Below, piece after piece: positions 25,412-34,193 of a stretch of DNA of 64,000 nucleotides (positions are counted from its first letter, which is position 1; each line of letters starts with the position of its first letter). Both the position numbers and the translations under genes were made by a program. Source of the DNA: Flavobacterium sp. (GTDB taxonomy: Bacteria; Bacteroidota; Bacteroidia; Flavobacteriales; Flavobacteriaceae). Under the pieces are notes generated by a model, which saw nothing but the letters and a program-made list of their open reading frames with translations, had not been told where the DNA came from and ran no database searches. The DNA is taken from the NCBI RefSeq assembly GCF_004295795.1, contig NZ_SEBR01000007.1, positions 113,552 through 177,551 on the forward strand. The letters run 5' to 3'.

Positions 25412-26419
25412 ATGAAAATAATTGTACCAATGGCAGGACGCGGTTCACGCCTTCGCCCACATACGCTCACAATCCCAAAACCGTTGATTCCAATCGCCGG
25501 AAAACCAATCGTGCACCGTTTGGTCGAAGACATCGCGGGCGTGATCAATCAGGAAATCGAGGAAATCGCGTTCATCATCCACAAAGATTTCGGGACACAA
25601 GTCGAGACAGATCTCGTCGCGATCGCCGAAAAATTGGGAGCGAAAGGCACGATCTATTACCAGGAACAACCGCTGGGAACGGCTCACGCGATCATGTCGG
25701 CCAAAGAATCAATGAGCGGACCGATCGTCGTGGCTTACGCCGATACACTATTCCGTGCCGATTTCACGTTAGATACAACCGCCGACAGCGTAATCTGGGT
25801 AAAGCAAGTCGAGGATCCAAGCGCGTTCGGAGTCGTAAAGCTCGACGGAGACAGCATCACAGATTTCGTCGAAAAGCCAAAAGACTTTGTGTCAGACTTG
25901 GCCATCATCGGAATCTACTATTTCAAGTCGGGAGAAACACTGCGTTCGGAATTGCAATATCTGCTTGACAACGACATCACAAAAGGAGGCGAATACCAAC
26001 TCACCGACGGCCTCGAAAACATGAAACTGAAAGGTTTGCGCTTCGTGCCGGGAAAAGTCGACGAATGGATGGACTGTGGAAACAAGAACGTAACGGTCGA
26101 AACCAATTCACGTCTGTTGGGATTTTTGCACAAAGACGGAGAGAATTTGGTAAGCGACGAAGCAAAAATCGAGAACTCGACAATCATTCCGCCGTGTTTC
26201 ATCGACAAAGACGTGATCCTGATCAACTCGACCGTCGGCCCGAACGTTTCGTTGGGAAAATCGACTCACGTGACAGACAGCACGATCAAAAACAGTCTTG
26301 TCCAAACGCACGCGCACATCAAGAACGCTAACCTCGACAACGCCATGATTGGCAACCACGCGAGTTTTGACGGGAATTTCACAAGCATAAGCATCGGAGA
26401 TTACTCCGTTTTGGAATAA
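25412..26419 (+). CDS. Sugar-1-phosphate nucleotidyltransferase
   Basis: A 335-residue enzyme activating a sugar-1-phosphate with an NTP. The N-terminal Rossmann-like domain has the signature PMAGRGSRLRPHTLTIPKPL and the sugar-binding EQPLGTAHAI and FVEKPKDF. The C-terminal 90 residues form hexapeptide (left-handed beta-helix) repeats (ENSTIIPPCFIDKDVILINS). The related families are glucose-1-phosphate thymidylyltransferase and mannose-1-phosphate guanylyltransferase; sequence alone does not settle the nucleotide. It starts a four-gene envelope run (TPR protein, DUF4292, EnvC-like). Its leader contains the heptamer array. Confidence 0.88.
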   Translation: MKIIVPMAGRGSRLRPHTLTIPKPLIPIAGKPIVHRLVEDIAGVINQEIEEIAFIIHKDFGTQVETDLVAIAEKLGAKGTIYYQEQPLGTAHAIMSAKESMSGPIVVAYADTLFRADFTLDTTADSVIWVKQVEDPSAFGVVKLDGDSITDFVEKPKDFVSDLAIIGIYYFKSGETLRSELQYLLDNDITKGGEYQLTDGLENMKLKGLRFVPGKVDEWMDCGNKNVTVETNSRLLGFLHKDGENLVSDEAKIENSTIIPPCFIDKDVILINSTVGPNVSLGKSTHVTDSTIKNSLVQTHAHIKNANLDNAMIGNHASFDGNFTSISIGDYSVLE

Positions 26420-26422
26420 AAC

Positions 26423-27766
26423 ATGAAGCGATTCGCCTACATAATCTTACTCGGACTTTGCCTCCAGACCCAACTTTCGGCCCAAATCCAAGAGCCGGAA
26501 GACGTGGCTATGGAGGCGAATGAATTCCGCAATAACTTCTACGAATCGCTCAAGCAAAAAGGCATCGAGAATTACGACAAGGCAATCAGCGCTTTGCAGA
26601 AATGCCAAAAACTCGAGCCTAACAATCCCGTGGTTTTCTTTGAGCTCGGCAAGAATTATCTAGCTCAAAAAGACTACAAGAAAGCGTACGACAGTTTCGA
26701 ACAAGTCACTAAGATCGATCCGAAGAACAAATGGGCTTGGGTCGGAATGTACGATGTCTGTTACGAAACAAAAGACTACAACCAAGCGATCGTCATCGTC
26801 AGGAAACTCATCGAATTCAAGAGCGAATACAAGGAAGATCTGACTTCGCTATACATGAACACGCAACAGTTCGACAAGGCTTTGGTCTTGATAAACGAAC
26901 TCAACGAAACCGTCGGAACGAACGATTTGCGCGACAATTACAAGTCGGCGATCATGAAAGATCCAAAGTTTCAGGGTTCGGAAATCTCGAATCTGCTTGA
27001 CAAGATCAAAGGCAATCCAAAAGACGAATCGAATTACGTGACTTTGATGTTCTTGTATTGGGATTCGAATCAGGATGCAAAAGCGCTCGAGATCGCACAA
27101 AAACTCGAGAAAGCTGTTCCAGGTTCCGATTGGGCGCAAATCAGTCTGTTCAAATATCATCTGACGAAAGCCGACGGAACAAAAGCCGTAAAATCGATGA
27201 ACCAGATTTTGGCCAGCAAAAAAATCGACAACAAGATCCGCCATCGCGTCATGAACGAATTTCTGTTGTTCGCCAAAGACAAACCTGAATTCGATGCCGA
27301 TCTGCAAAAGGCGATCGCCTACTTCGAGAACGATAAGGAAGTCAAGGTTGCCAAAGAAATCGGGAAGTTCTATCATTCGAAAAAGCAATGGGAGCAAGCC
27401 ATCAAATATTACGAGCAACATCTGAAATCAGAACCAGGCGACATGGAAGCGATCATGTTGGTGCTCGACGCTTACCTCAACAAGCCTGATTATGTCTCGC
27501 TTGGTGAAAGAGCCGAAGGTTTGGTGGAATCGTATCCGCTTCAGCCACAATTTTATTTTTATGCCGGATTGGCCTACAATCAGCAGAAAAAATTCAAGAA
27601 AGCCAAGGATTTACTCGAAACTGGCCTGGATTATGTAGTGGACGACAAGCAGCTGGAAGCCAATTTCCACATCCAGCTTGGGGAAGCCTTCAACGGCCTG
27701 GGCGACCAAAAGAAAAAAGAAGAGCATTTCATTAAGGCCGAAAAACTGATAGAGAAGAAGAAATGA
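26423..27766 (+). CDS. Exported tetratricopeptide-repeat protein
   Basis: A 447-residue protein with a signal peptide (FAYIILLGLCLQTQLSAQ, cleavage near residue 21). The body is about eight to ten TPR units, clearest at 50-120 (NPVVFFELGKNYLAQKDYKKAYDSFEQV) and 350-440. It starts 3 bp after the nucleotidyltransferase and overlaps the DUF4292 gene by 4 bp. A scaffold role in the periplasm or at the outer membrane is likely; the partner is unknown. Confidence 0.85.
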   Translation: MKRFAYIILLGLCLQTQLSAQIQEPEDVAMEANEFRNNFYESLKQKGIENYDKAISALQKCQKLEPNNPVVFFELGKNYLAQKDYKKAYDSFEQVTKIDPKNKWAWVGMYDVCYETKDYNQAIVIVRKLIEFKSEYKEDLTSLYMNTQQFDKALVLINELNETVGTNDLRDNYKSAIMKDPKFQGSEISNLLDKIKGNPKDESNYVTLMFLYWDSNQDAKALEIAQKLEKAVPGSDWAQISLFKYHLTKADGTKAVKSMNQILASKKIDNKIRHRVMNEFLLFAKDKPEFDADLQKAIAYFENDKEVKVAKEIGKFYHSKKQWEQAIKYYEQHLKSEPGDMEAIMLVLDAYLNKPDYVSLGERAEGLVESYPLQPQFYFYAGLAYNQQKKFKKAKDLLETGLDYVVDDKQLEANFHIQLGEAFNGLGDQKKKEEHFIKAEKLIEKKK

Positions 27767-28548
27767 GAATTTACGCCCTGATTTTGAGCGCCGTTTTAGT
27801 TGTCGGATGCAAAACCGCGCAACCCACGACAGCCGTCACACCAACGAAAACGCCGGCAACGCCCGAAGATACAGAACTTGCAAAAGTGATTTCCGGACAT
27901 TATTCCGATGCGAAGGACTTCAAGACCTTGGCCATCAAGGCTTCGGCCCGATACAAAGACGACGATCAGACGCAAAACGTGAGCGCCGACATCAGGATCG
28001 AAAAAGACAAACAGATTTTCGTGAGCATAAGATTCTTGGGAATCACGATGGCAAAAGCGTTGATTACGCCAAACGAAGTCAAGTATTACGAGAAAATCAA
28101 CGGTACTTTCTTCGAAGGAAATTACGAAGCTTTAAGTCGTTGGCTCGGAACTTCTCTCGACTATGACAAAGTGCAGAATTTGCTCATCGGACGTGTTTTG
28201 GACGATCTGAACAAGGGAAAATACAAAAGTTCGGTCGAAGGAAATCTCGTGAAACTGACCGACAATTCTAATCCGAAAACACAAAAAGCGTATTACTTCG
28301 AGCCCGGATCGTATTTGATAAAGAAAGAGAACGTGAACCAACCACAGCAAAATCGCAGCCTCGAGGTGAATTATCCGGGTTTCAACAAATTTGCCCAAGC
28401 GAATCTTCCGGCAAAAATCTTGCTTGAAGCCATTCAGCCAAAAGGAAAAACAAACATCAGCATCGAATACAACGGAGCGACTTTCAACGAAAATCTCCAA
28501 TTTCCATACAGCGTTCCCGAAGGTTACGAGCGCGTCAACCTCGACTAA
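27763..28548 (+). CDS. DUF4292 lipoprotein
   Basis: A 261-residue lipoprotein (lipobox VVGC, Cys near residue 16) with a Thr/Pro-rich linker, then a LolA/LolB-like beta domain as in DUF4292. The signs are YKDDDQTQNVSADIRIEKDKQIFVSI and the central LIGRVL. By fold it could bind lipid or lipoprotein at the outer membrane, but that is inference. Translationally coupled to the TPR gene (ATGA overlap) and followed 17 bp later by the EnvC-like gene. Confidence 0.85.
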   Translation: MRIYALILSAVLVVGCKTAQPTTAVTPTKTPATPEDTELAKVISGHYSDAKDFKTLAIKASARYKDDDQTQNVSADIRIEKDKQIFVSIRFLGITMAKALITPNEVKYYEKINGTFFEGNYEALSRWLGTSLDYDKVQNLLIGRVLDDLNKGKYKSSVEGNLVKLTDNSNPKTQKAYYFEPGSYLIKKENVNQPQQNRSLEVNYPGFNKFAQANLPAKILLEAIQPKGKTNISIEYNGATFNENLQFPYSVPEGYERVNLD

Positions 28549-28565
28549 TCGCACAAAAAGACACC

Positions 28566-29825
28566 ATGACCAAACAATTAGCCATTCTTTTCTTTTTACT
28601 GTTTTCGGTGACGGCATTTTCCCAATCGGAACAACAGAAACTGGAGAAACGCAAGGCGCAGATCCAACGCGAGATTGCCGAGAAACAGGAAAAACTCGAT
28701 GCGATGCGTTCTCAGGAAAAGTCCATCAACAGCCAGATCGACATCCAAAAAGAGAAAATCAAGCTCAAGGAAAAACTCATCCACACGACCGAAAAACAAA
28801 CCCGTCTTTTGAACGACGATCTGTATTTGACGCAACTCAAGATCAACAAACTCAAGAAGGAACTCGTCGTGATCAAGGAAGATTATGCGGCGATGATCAT
28901 AAAATCGTACAAGAGTCGTTCGGTGCGAAGTCGTGCGATGTTCATTCTGTCGTCCGCAAACTTTCTTCAAGCCTACAAACGCGCCCAATACATGAAGCAA
29001 TATGCGAGTTATCGCAAGGCACAAGGCGAGGAAATCAGCGAAAAGACGACTGAATTGGTCACTTACAACACGCACATCGAAGCCCAAAAAGCCGAAAAGC
29101 AAAAGTTGCTGCGGGAAAACGAGAACGAGCGAAAAGAGTTGGTCAAAGAGAAACAGGAGCAGGAAGTTCTTATGGGTTCCATCCAAAAAGACAAGAAAAA
29201 GATTGTCGCCGAAATCAAGAAATACCAACAAGAAAGCCGAAACATAGACCGCAAAATTGACCGCCTGATCCAAAAAGCGATCGAGGAAGCCAACCGGAAA
29301 GCGGCATTGGCGGCTGCGAAATCCAGTCCGTCGAAAGCGTCTGCAGTAAAAGCGAAAGTGGCCGAGGCGCCAAGTAAAATCGTCCTGACACCAGAAGCAA
29401 AAGTCGTCGCCGACAATTTCAGATCAAACAAAGGAAGTTTGCCATGGCCGGTAGAACGCGGCGTTGTCAGCCTCGGATATGGCGATCAACAGCACCCACT
29501 TTACCGCTCACTGACGGTTCACAACAGCGGAGTCGAAATCACCACCGACGATGGTGCAAGCGCGAGAGCGGTTTTTGGAGGAGAAGTGATAAGCGTAATC
29601 GTGATTTCGCCAGTGAACAAGGCCGTAATCATCCAGCACGGAGATTATTTTACGATCTATCAGAACCTGAGTTCAGTAAATGTCGATAAAGGCGACAAGG
29701 TCAAGATCAAACAGACATTGGGCAAAATCAGAACCAACGGCGACACAGGCAAAACTACGCTGAAATTCCTGATAAAACAGAATACGGTTTACAACAATCC
29801 GCAGACTTGGTTGTCGGGAATGTAG
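28566..29825 (+). CDS. EnvC-like murein hydrolase activator (degenerate LytM/M23)
   Basis: A 419-residue exported protein. A signal peptide (LAILFFLLFSVTAFS) is followed by two coiled-coil stretches (about 20-120 and 150-245), a low-complexity Ala/Lys linker, and a C-terminal LytM domain (about 290-419). The metal-binding HxxxD motif of active M23 peptidases is replaced (HNSGVEIT), and QHGDYFTIYQNLSSV stands where the catalytic HxH would be. As in EnvC this suggests activation of amidases during division rather than hydrolysis. It ends the operon beginning with the nucleotidyltransferase. Confidence 0.87.
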   Translation: MTKQLAILFFLLFSVTAFSQSEQQKLEKRKAQIQREIAEKQEKLDAMRSQEKSINSQIDIQKEKIKLKEKLIHTTEKQTRLLNDDLYLTQLKINKLKKELVVIKEDYAAMIIKSYKSRSVRSRAMFILSSANFLQAYKRAQYMKQYASYRKAQGEEISEKTTELVTYNTHIEAQKAEKQKLLRENENERKELVKEKQEQEVLMGSIQKDKKKIVAEIKKYQQESRNIDRKIDRLIQKAIEEANRKAALAAAKSSPSKASAVKAKVAEAPSKIVLTPEAKVVADNFRSNKGSLPWPVERGVVSLGYGDQQHPLYRSLTVHNSGVEITTDDGASARAVFGGEVISVIVISPVNKAVIIQHGDYFTIYQNLSSVNVDKGDKVKIKQTLGKIRTNGDTGKTTLKFLIKQNTVYNNPQTWLSGM

Positions 29826-29891
29826 TTTTCACAGGAAATCTAAGGTCTTGAAATCAATAAATTTTTGATTGGACAGATTTGTCTTTGATAA

Positions 29892-29925
29892 CAAACCTCA
29901 AAGGTTTTTAGGCCTCTGAGGTTTG
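29892..29925. repeat. REP-like palindrome heading repeat unit 1
   Basis: Arms CAAACCTCAAAGG and CCTCTGAGGTTTG (one mismatch) around TTTTTAGG. It has the outer AACCT/AGGTT plan of the RAYT-flanking palindromes. It also lies 67 bp after the EnvC-like gene and could serve as its terminator. Confidence 0.7.
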
Positions 29926-29963
29926 TTGTTTTTAGATGGAATATGATTTCTTACAGTTACCTA

Positions 29964-30103
29964 CATTTAACAAAAACTACAGATTTTCTGTAAACGGCCG
30001 ATTCCAAAAATCCCGAAATTACCTTCAGGGAAGGGGCCAATGTTTATCCCTACAAAATTTTGAAACGACTTGATTACAGATTTTCTGTAAAAATCGTTAA
30101 ATG
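29964..30103. repeat. 140-bp MITE-like element, copy 1
   Basis: Its ends are inverted copies of one motif: CATTTAAC, six bases, TACAGATTTTCTGTA (29978-29992) on the left, and TACAGATTTTCTGTA (30075-30089), six bases, GTTAAATG on the right. The interior is about 80 bp and non-coding. Solitary half-elements occur at 39143 and 63625. Confidence 0.75.
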
Positions 30104-30168
30104 AAGGTTTCGTGAATTTGACAGGAATATTTTCAGATGCGGCCAGATTCGAATTTGTATCCGACCAC

Positions 30169-30199
30169 AAACCTCAAGGCTTCAAAACCTCTGAGGTTT
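30169..30199. repeat. REP-like palindrome heading repeat unit 2
   Basis: AAACCTCAAGGCTT and its imperfect complement AAAACCTCTGAGGTTT. It is the counterpart of the palindrome at 29892 with several substitutions. Confidence 0.65.
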
Positions 30200-30234
30200 T
30201 TCGTTTTTAGAAATCCTATTTCCTACAGGACCTA

Positions 30235-30374
30235 CATTTAACAAAAACTACAGATTTTCTGTAAACGGCGTATTCCAAAAATCCCGAAATTACCTTCAGG
30301 GAAGGGGCCAATGTTTATCCCTACAAAATTTTGAAACGACTTGATTACAGATTTTCTGTAAAAATCGTTAAATG
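30235..30374. repeat. 140-bp MITE-like element, copy 2
   Basis: The same structure as the copy at 29964-30103, shifted by exactly 271 bp. Its two internal palindromes are at 30249-30263 and 30345-30361. Confidence 0.75.
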
Positions 30375-30441
30375 AAGGTTTCGAGAATTTGACAGGAATA
30401 CTTTCAGATGCAGCCAGATTCGAATTTGTATCCGACGAAAA

Positions 30442-30954
30442 TTAACCTTCAAACAAAGCTTTCAACTCGGTAGCTTCGTGCGGTTTCATTTTTCCAGCCA
30501 GGACCAAACTGAGTTGTTTGCGTCTCAAAGCTGCGTCATATCGCTCTTTTTCCAATTCTGTTTCGGGTAAAATGGGTGCCACTTCAACCGGACGACCTGT
30601 ATCGTCGACGGCTACAAATGTATAAATCGCCTCGTTCGCCTTTGTCCGGACGCCAGATTCGCGATCCTCGATCCAAACATCGATAAAGATTTCCATCGAA
30701 CTCTTGAAACTTCTCGAAACCTTCGACTCAATCGTGACAACGCTTCCTAAAGGAATCGAGCGATTGAAAGCCACGTGGTTCACCGAAGCCGTAACGCAAA
30801 CCCGACGCGAGTGACGGCGAGCGGTAATACTCGCAGCTCTGTCCATTCGGGCGAGCAATTCGCCTCCGAATAGGTTGTTCAATGGATTGGTCTCGCTCGG
30901 CAAAACCAAGTCGGTTAAGGTCGTAAGTGATTCAGATGGATGTTTTGGTAACAT
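30442..30954 (-). CDS. Acyl-CoA thioesterase (hotdog fold)
   Basis: A 170-residue cytosolic thioesterase of the YciA/BFIT type that hydrolyses acyl-CoA. The conserved opening is ETNPLNNLFGGELLARMDRAA, with Asn and Asp active-site positions, followed by the hotdog helix and strands (SVNHVAFNRSIPLGSVVTIES). I start it at ATG 30954 (MLPKHPSE). A TTG at 30969 is in frame, but it is the TTG of the -7 box and so should not be translated. It ends 5 bp from the duplicated repeat block. Confidence 0.9.
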   Translation of the reverse strand: MLPKHPSESLTTLTDLVLPSETNPLNNLFGGELLARMDRAASITARRHSRRVCVTASVNHVAFNRSIPLGSVVTIESKVSRSFKSSMEIFIDVWIEDRESGVRTKANEAIYTFVAVDDTGRPVEVAPILPETELEKERYDAALRRKQLSLVLAGKMKPHEATELKALFEG

Positions 30955-30966
30955 GTCTTTTTTTGG

Positions 30967-30974
30967 CAAAGGTA
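30967..30974 (-). promoter_or_regulatory. -7 box of the thioesterase gene (TACCTTTG)
   Basis: An exact TAnnTTTG match on the minus strand ending 12 bp before ATG 30954. This predicts a very short leader and excludes the upstream TTG as a start. Confidence 0.6.
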
Positions 30975-31015
30975 AAGCAAGGCCACAAAAAATCCCGAAC
31001 GCGTCGGGATAAATG

Positions 31016-31951
31016 TTAAAAGTCTTTGATCATCAACCAAGCCTGAGGGTCGGTTTTCTGTCTTATCGAATTCATTTCGCTCACGGCTTCGGCTTTTGAG
31101 GAAAAACTTCCATATAAAACCGGATAAAGTCCGTGGCGGTTTTGCGGAATGCGCTTCGACTTATAACCCAATCCTTTCAATTGCGCGCAAGCTTTGTCAG
31201 CATTCTCCGGACTTCTGAAAACTCCGGCCACGACATGATAGCGCATTTTCTCTTCTTTTACGGCCAAAGTCACCGCCGGCAAAGGAACGTCTATAAAGAA
31301 AGTGGCTTCCTGAATTTTGTCCTGGACTTGCTTTTGTACTTCGGTTTCCACAAGTTGCGTTTGGCGCTCGATTTGTGCGTCGTAAAGTTTCGAACCTCCG
31401 AATCCTGCAAGTCCCATGGCCAAGACAAAAACCGCTGCATAACGCAAATATGGTCGGCGCTGTTTGGCTTCGGGCGTGAACGCGATTGGTGCTTTTTCCT
31501 CGAGAATCTCGACCTCTTTTTTGTAGGTTTCGCGCTTTACGGCAGGAGACACGAAAGAGCTTAGTCCGAAAGCTTCGGTCAGGTAATTCAAATTGTCCGA
31601 CGGATAAAAAACAATGTTTTTCTCGCTGTTCAAAGACAACTCTCCGATGTTCTTCAACGTGAAGCGTCCGTTTACCTCCAGAATATTTTTCCAGATGGAA
31701 ACTTCGTTGTGAATCGCGGCCACGGCCATTTCATAGGAATATTTCTCCGCGAAAGCGATATGGTTGGCCAAAAGACCGTCGTTGTTTTTCAAGTGCGAAT
31801 TGAACACAACCAACTTTTTCGGCGGATAGAACGCACTGGACGACTCATGCAGTTGCGCAGACTGGTATTCGGTCAAAAAAGCGCCGAATCCCGGAACCGT
31901 AACGCATTGATATCGGTACAAAAGCTGGGAAATGTAGTGTTCAATCTTCAT
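31016..31951 (-). CDS. SPOR-domain membrane protein with HU-CCDC81-type N-terminal domains
   Basis: A 311-residue protein. Residues 1 to about 140 carry two DNA-binding-like HU/CCDC81 domains (YISQLLYRYQCVTVPGFGAFLTEY and IHNEVSIWKNILEVNGRFTLKNIGEL). A membrane helix follows near 175-192 (YAAVFVLAMGLAGFGGS), then a coiled linker and a C-terminal SPOR peptidoglycan-binding domain (MRYHVVAGVFRSPENADKAC). It probably joins a cytoplasmic partner to septal, denuded peptidoglycan. I chose ATG 31951 because a -7 box occupies 31957-31964 and the alternative ATG at 31969 would lie upstream of transcription. Confidence 0.85.
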   Translation of the reverse strand: MKIEHYISQLLYRYQCVTVPGFGAFLTEYQSAQLHESSSAFYPPKKLVVFNSHLKNNDGLLANHIAFAEKYSYEMAVAAIHNEVSIWKNILEVNGRFTLKNIGELSLNSEKNIVFYPSDNLNYLTEAFGLSSFVSPAVKRETYKKEVEILEEKAPIAFTPEAKQRRPYLRYAAVFVLAMGLAGFGGSKLYDAQIERQTQLVETEVQKQVQDKIQEATFFIDVPLPAVTLAVKEEKMRYHVVAGVFRSPENADKACAQLKGLGYKSKRIPQNRHGLYPVLYGSFSSKAEAVSEMNSIRQKTDPQAWLMIKDF

Positions 31952-31956
31952 AGAAA

Positions 31957-31964
31957 CAAAATTA
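31957..31964 (-). promoter_or_regulatory. -7 box of the SPOR-domain gene (TAATTTTG)
   Basis: An exact TAnnTTTG match on the minus strand, 5 bp before ATG 31951. It decides the start codon. Confidence 0.55.
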
Positions 31965-32053
31965 TGCAATGCGAGCCGCTGTCAAAATTTTATCCACAAT
32001 TTTTATTAACAATCCAACCGAAAATTTATACATTTCAGCTTCAATCATTTACT

Positions 32054-33148
32054 ATGCGCCACGAAGAATTAGTATCCATTTTAGCCTTGCAAAGAGTAGA
32101 AGGCGTGGGCGACGTTATCGCCAAAAAACTGTTTTCCAACTTCAATTCGGTCGAAGAAATCTTTTGTGCCGATGCCAAAAAATTCAGAGAAATCGGCCTG
32201 AGTCCAAAGTTGCTTGCGGGCTTCAAAGATAAGTCGATTTTCGAGAAAGCTAAAGCCGAAGCCGATTTTATCCAAAAATCGAATATCAAGGTAACGACGT
32301 TTCTCGAAGACGATTATCCGGATCGCCTCAAACATTGTTACGATGCGCCGTTACTGCTTTTCTCGACGGGAAACATCGACCTCAAAAACAGGAAGATCAT
32401 CAGCATTGTCGGAACGCGCAAAGCCACGGCTTACGGCAATGATTTCACGCACAGATTGCTGTCTGAACTCTCGCCTCTGAATCCGATAATCGTAAGCGGA
32501 TTCGCCTACGGAATCGACATCATCGCGCATCAGGCGGCAATCGAGAACGGTTTGCAGACAATCGCGGTTTTGGGCAATGGGCTCAATCAGACGTATCCGA
32601 AAGCCCACAAAAAGTTTCTCAAACCTATAAATGAAAATGGCGGTTTTTTGTCAGAATTTTGGTCGGATGCGTTTCCTGCTCCGGAGAATTTTGTCAAGAG
32701 AAACCGCATCGTCGCCGGAATGTCCGAAGCCACGATCATTGTAGAATCGGCCGAAAAAGGCGGATCATTGATCACGGCAAATCTCGCCAACGACTACAAC
32801 CGCGAGGTTTTTGCCGTTCCGGGTCGCACGACAGATTCCGTCAGCCAAGGTTGCAACCAACTTATCAAAACGCAGCGCGCCCATCTAATGACGAGCGCGG
32901 CAGATTTGGTCTATATCATGAATTGGGATTTGCAGCCGAAGCCAAAACCCGTTCAAAAGCAGCTGTTCGTTTCCTTGTCGGACGAAGAAAAACGCATTTA
33001 CGACTATTTGTGCGACAGACGCGAATTGCTCGACACGATCGCGATCGAAAACAGCATCCCGATTTCGAGATTGTCATCGATGTTGCTTACGATGGAACTC
33101 AAAGGCGTGATAAAACCGTTGCCCGGAAAGCTTTTTGAAGCTGTGTGA
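32054..33148 (+). CDS. dprA: DNA-processing protein A
   Basis: The 364-residue DprA/Smf, which loads RecA on incoming single-stranded DNA during natural transformation. An N-terminal helix-hairpin-helix region (VEGVGDVIAKKLFSNF) precedes the Rossmann-like core (ISIVGTRKATAYG; VSGFAYGIDIIAHQAA; AVLGNGLNQTYP). A C-terminal winged helix ends the protein. ATG 32054 gives the conserved N-terminus; the frame stays open far upstream without homology. It abuts trpS tail to tail. No other competence gene is nearby. Confidence 0.95.
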   Translation: MRHEELVSILALQRVEGVGDVIAKKLFSNFNSVEEIFCADAKKFREIGLSPKLLAGFKDKSIFEKAKAEADFIQKSNIKVTTFLEDDYPDRLKHCYDAPLLLFSTGNIDLKNRKIISIVGTRKATAYGNDFTHRLLSELSPLNPIIVSGFAYGIDIIAHQAAIENGLQTIAVLGNGLNQTYPKAHKKFLKPINENGGFLSEFWSDAFPAPENFVKRNRIVAGMSEATIIVESAEKGGSLITANLANDYNREVFAVPGRTTDSVSQGCNQLIKTQRAHLMTSAADLVYIMNWDLQPKPKPVQKQLFVSLSDEEKRIYDYLCDRRELLDTIAIENSIPISRLSSMLLTMELKGVIKPLPGKLFEAV

Positions 33149-34126
33149 TTATTCGTACCCGAGTTTGTGGCGCACACGTGTCAGAACACCATTGGCAATC
33201 ACAGAGGCGCGTTCCGAACCGATCTTGAGCAATCTGTCGACTTCCGCGCGATCATTAATATAGCGGTTGTATTTCTCGCGAATGTCCTGAAACTTTTCGA
33301 CGATCAGTTCGAACAGGATTTGCTTGGCGTGGCCGTAACCGAAATCGCCATTCGGATTTTTGTATTTCTCGCGCAATCCGGCGATTTGAGCTTCGGAAGC
33401 CATCAACTGGTAAATCGCGAAAATCTTGCAGGTTTCGGGATTTTTGGGGGCTTCCAAAGGCGTGCTGTCGGTTTCGATCGACATGACTTGTTTGCGCAAG
33501 GCTTTGTCGTCAAGGAAAATATTGATGATGTTGTTGGCCGATTTGCTCATTTTCCCGCCGTTCGTGCCCGGAACCAACTTGGTGTCTTCGTGCGTGAATG
33601 GCTCGGGCAACACGAAAGTCTCACCCATTTGGCTGTTGAAGCGTGAAGCGACGTCGCGAGTGATCTCGATGTGTTGCAATTGGTCTTTTCCGACGGGAAC
33701 GAATTCGGCGTCATAAAGCAAAATGTCCGCAGCCATCAACATCGGATATGTGAAAAGTCCGGCATTCACGTCAGACAATCTATCGGATTTATCCTTGAAC
33801 GAATGCGCCAAAGTGAGACGCTGAAACGGGAAAAAACAACTCAAATACCAAGACAACTCGGCGGTTTGCGGAACATCGCTTTGTCTGTAGAAAATCACTT
33901 TCTCGATGTTCAGTCCGCAGGCAAGCCAAGCCGCGGCCGTGCTGTAAGTATTGTTTCTCAAGGTTTCCCCGTCTTTGATTTGCGTGGCCGAATGCAGATC
34001 GGCAATAAACAAAAAAGACTCGTTTTCAGGTTTGTTGGACAATTCGATCGCCGGAAGAATCGCGCCCAAAAGGTTGCCCAAATGCGGAGTTCCGGTGCTT
34101 TGTACTCCTGTAAGAATTTTGGCCAT
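33149..34126 (-). CDS. trpS: Tryptophan-tRNA ligase
   Basis: A class I aminoacyl-tRNA synthetase of 325 residues, the normal bacterial length. It charges tRNA-Trp. The HIGH-like motif is TGTPHLGN (residues 11-18) and the KMSKS loop is intact (GGKMSKSANN). It is divergent from a plsC-type gene across a 67-bp promoter region. Confidence 0.97.
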   Translation of the reverse strand: MAKILTGVQSTGTPHLGNLLGAILPAIELSNKPENESFLFIADLHSATQIKDGETLRNNTYSTAAAWLACGLNIEKVIFYRQSDVPQTAELSWYLSCFFPFQRLTLAHSFKDKSDRLSDVNAGLFTYPMLMAADILLYDAEFVPVGKDQLQHIEITRDVASRFNSQMGETFVLPEPFTHEDTKLVPGTNGGKMSKSANNIINIFLDDKALRKQVMSIETDSTPLEAPKNPETCKIFAIYQLMASEAQIAGLREKYKNPNGDFGYGHAKQILFELIVEKFQDIREKYNRYINDRAEVDRLLKIGSERASVIANGVLTRVRHKLGYE

Positions 34127-34142
34127 TTCGTGTGATTTTGCG

Positions 34143-34150
34143 CAAATTTA
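34143..34150 (-). promoter_or_regulatory. -7 box of trpS (TAAATTTG)
   Basis: An exact match on the minus strand, 16 bp before the trpS ATG. It shares the 67-bp divergent spacer with the plsC promoter. Confidence 0.5.
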
Positions 34151-34155
34151 CGCCT

Positions 34156-34188
34156 TTTGCCAAATGTAACCGCGTTTGACTATTTTTG
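34156..34188 (+). promoter_or_regulatory. Promoter of the first plsC-type gene (TTTG-21 bp-TATTTTTG)
   Basis: TTTG at 34156-34159 and TATTTTTG at 34181-34188. The ATG at 34194 is only 5 bp downstream, giving a nearly leaderless mRNA. Confidence 0.6.
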
Positions 34189-34193
34189 GAAAT

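Larger units (their letters stand above)
29892..30436. repeat. Tandem duplication of a 271-bp non-coding unit
   Basis: Unit 1 is 29892-30165 and unit 2 is 30168-30436. From CCTACATTT (29960 and 30231) to TCCGAC (ending 30165 and 30436) the copies are offset by exactly 271 bp and differ at only a few bases. The leading palindrome segments have diverged more. Each unit holds one REP-like palindrome and a 140-bp element bounded by inverted TACAGATTTTCTGTA sequences. There is no plausible gene within. The 616-bp gap from 29826 to 30441 consists almost entirely of this block. Confidence 0.92.
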
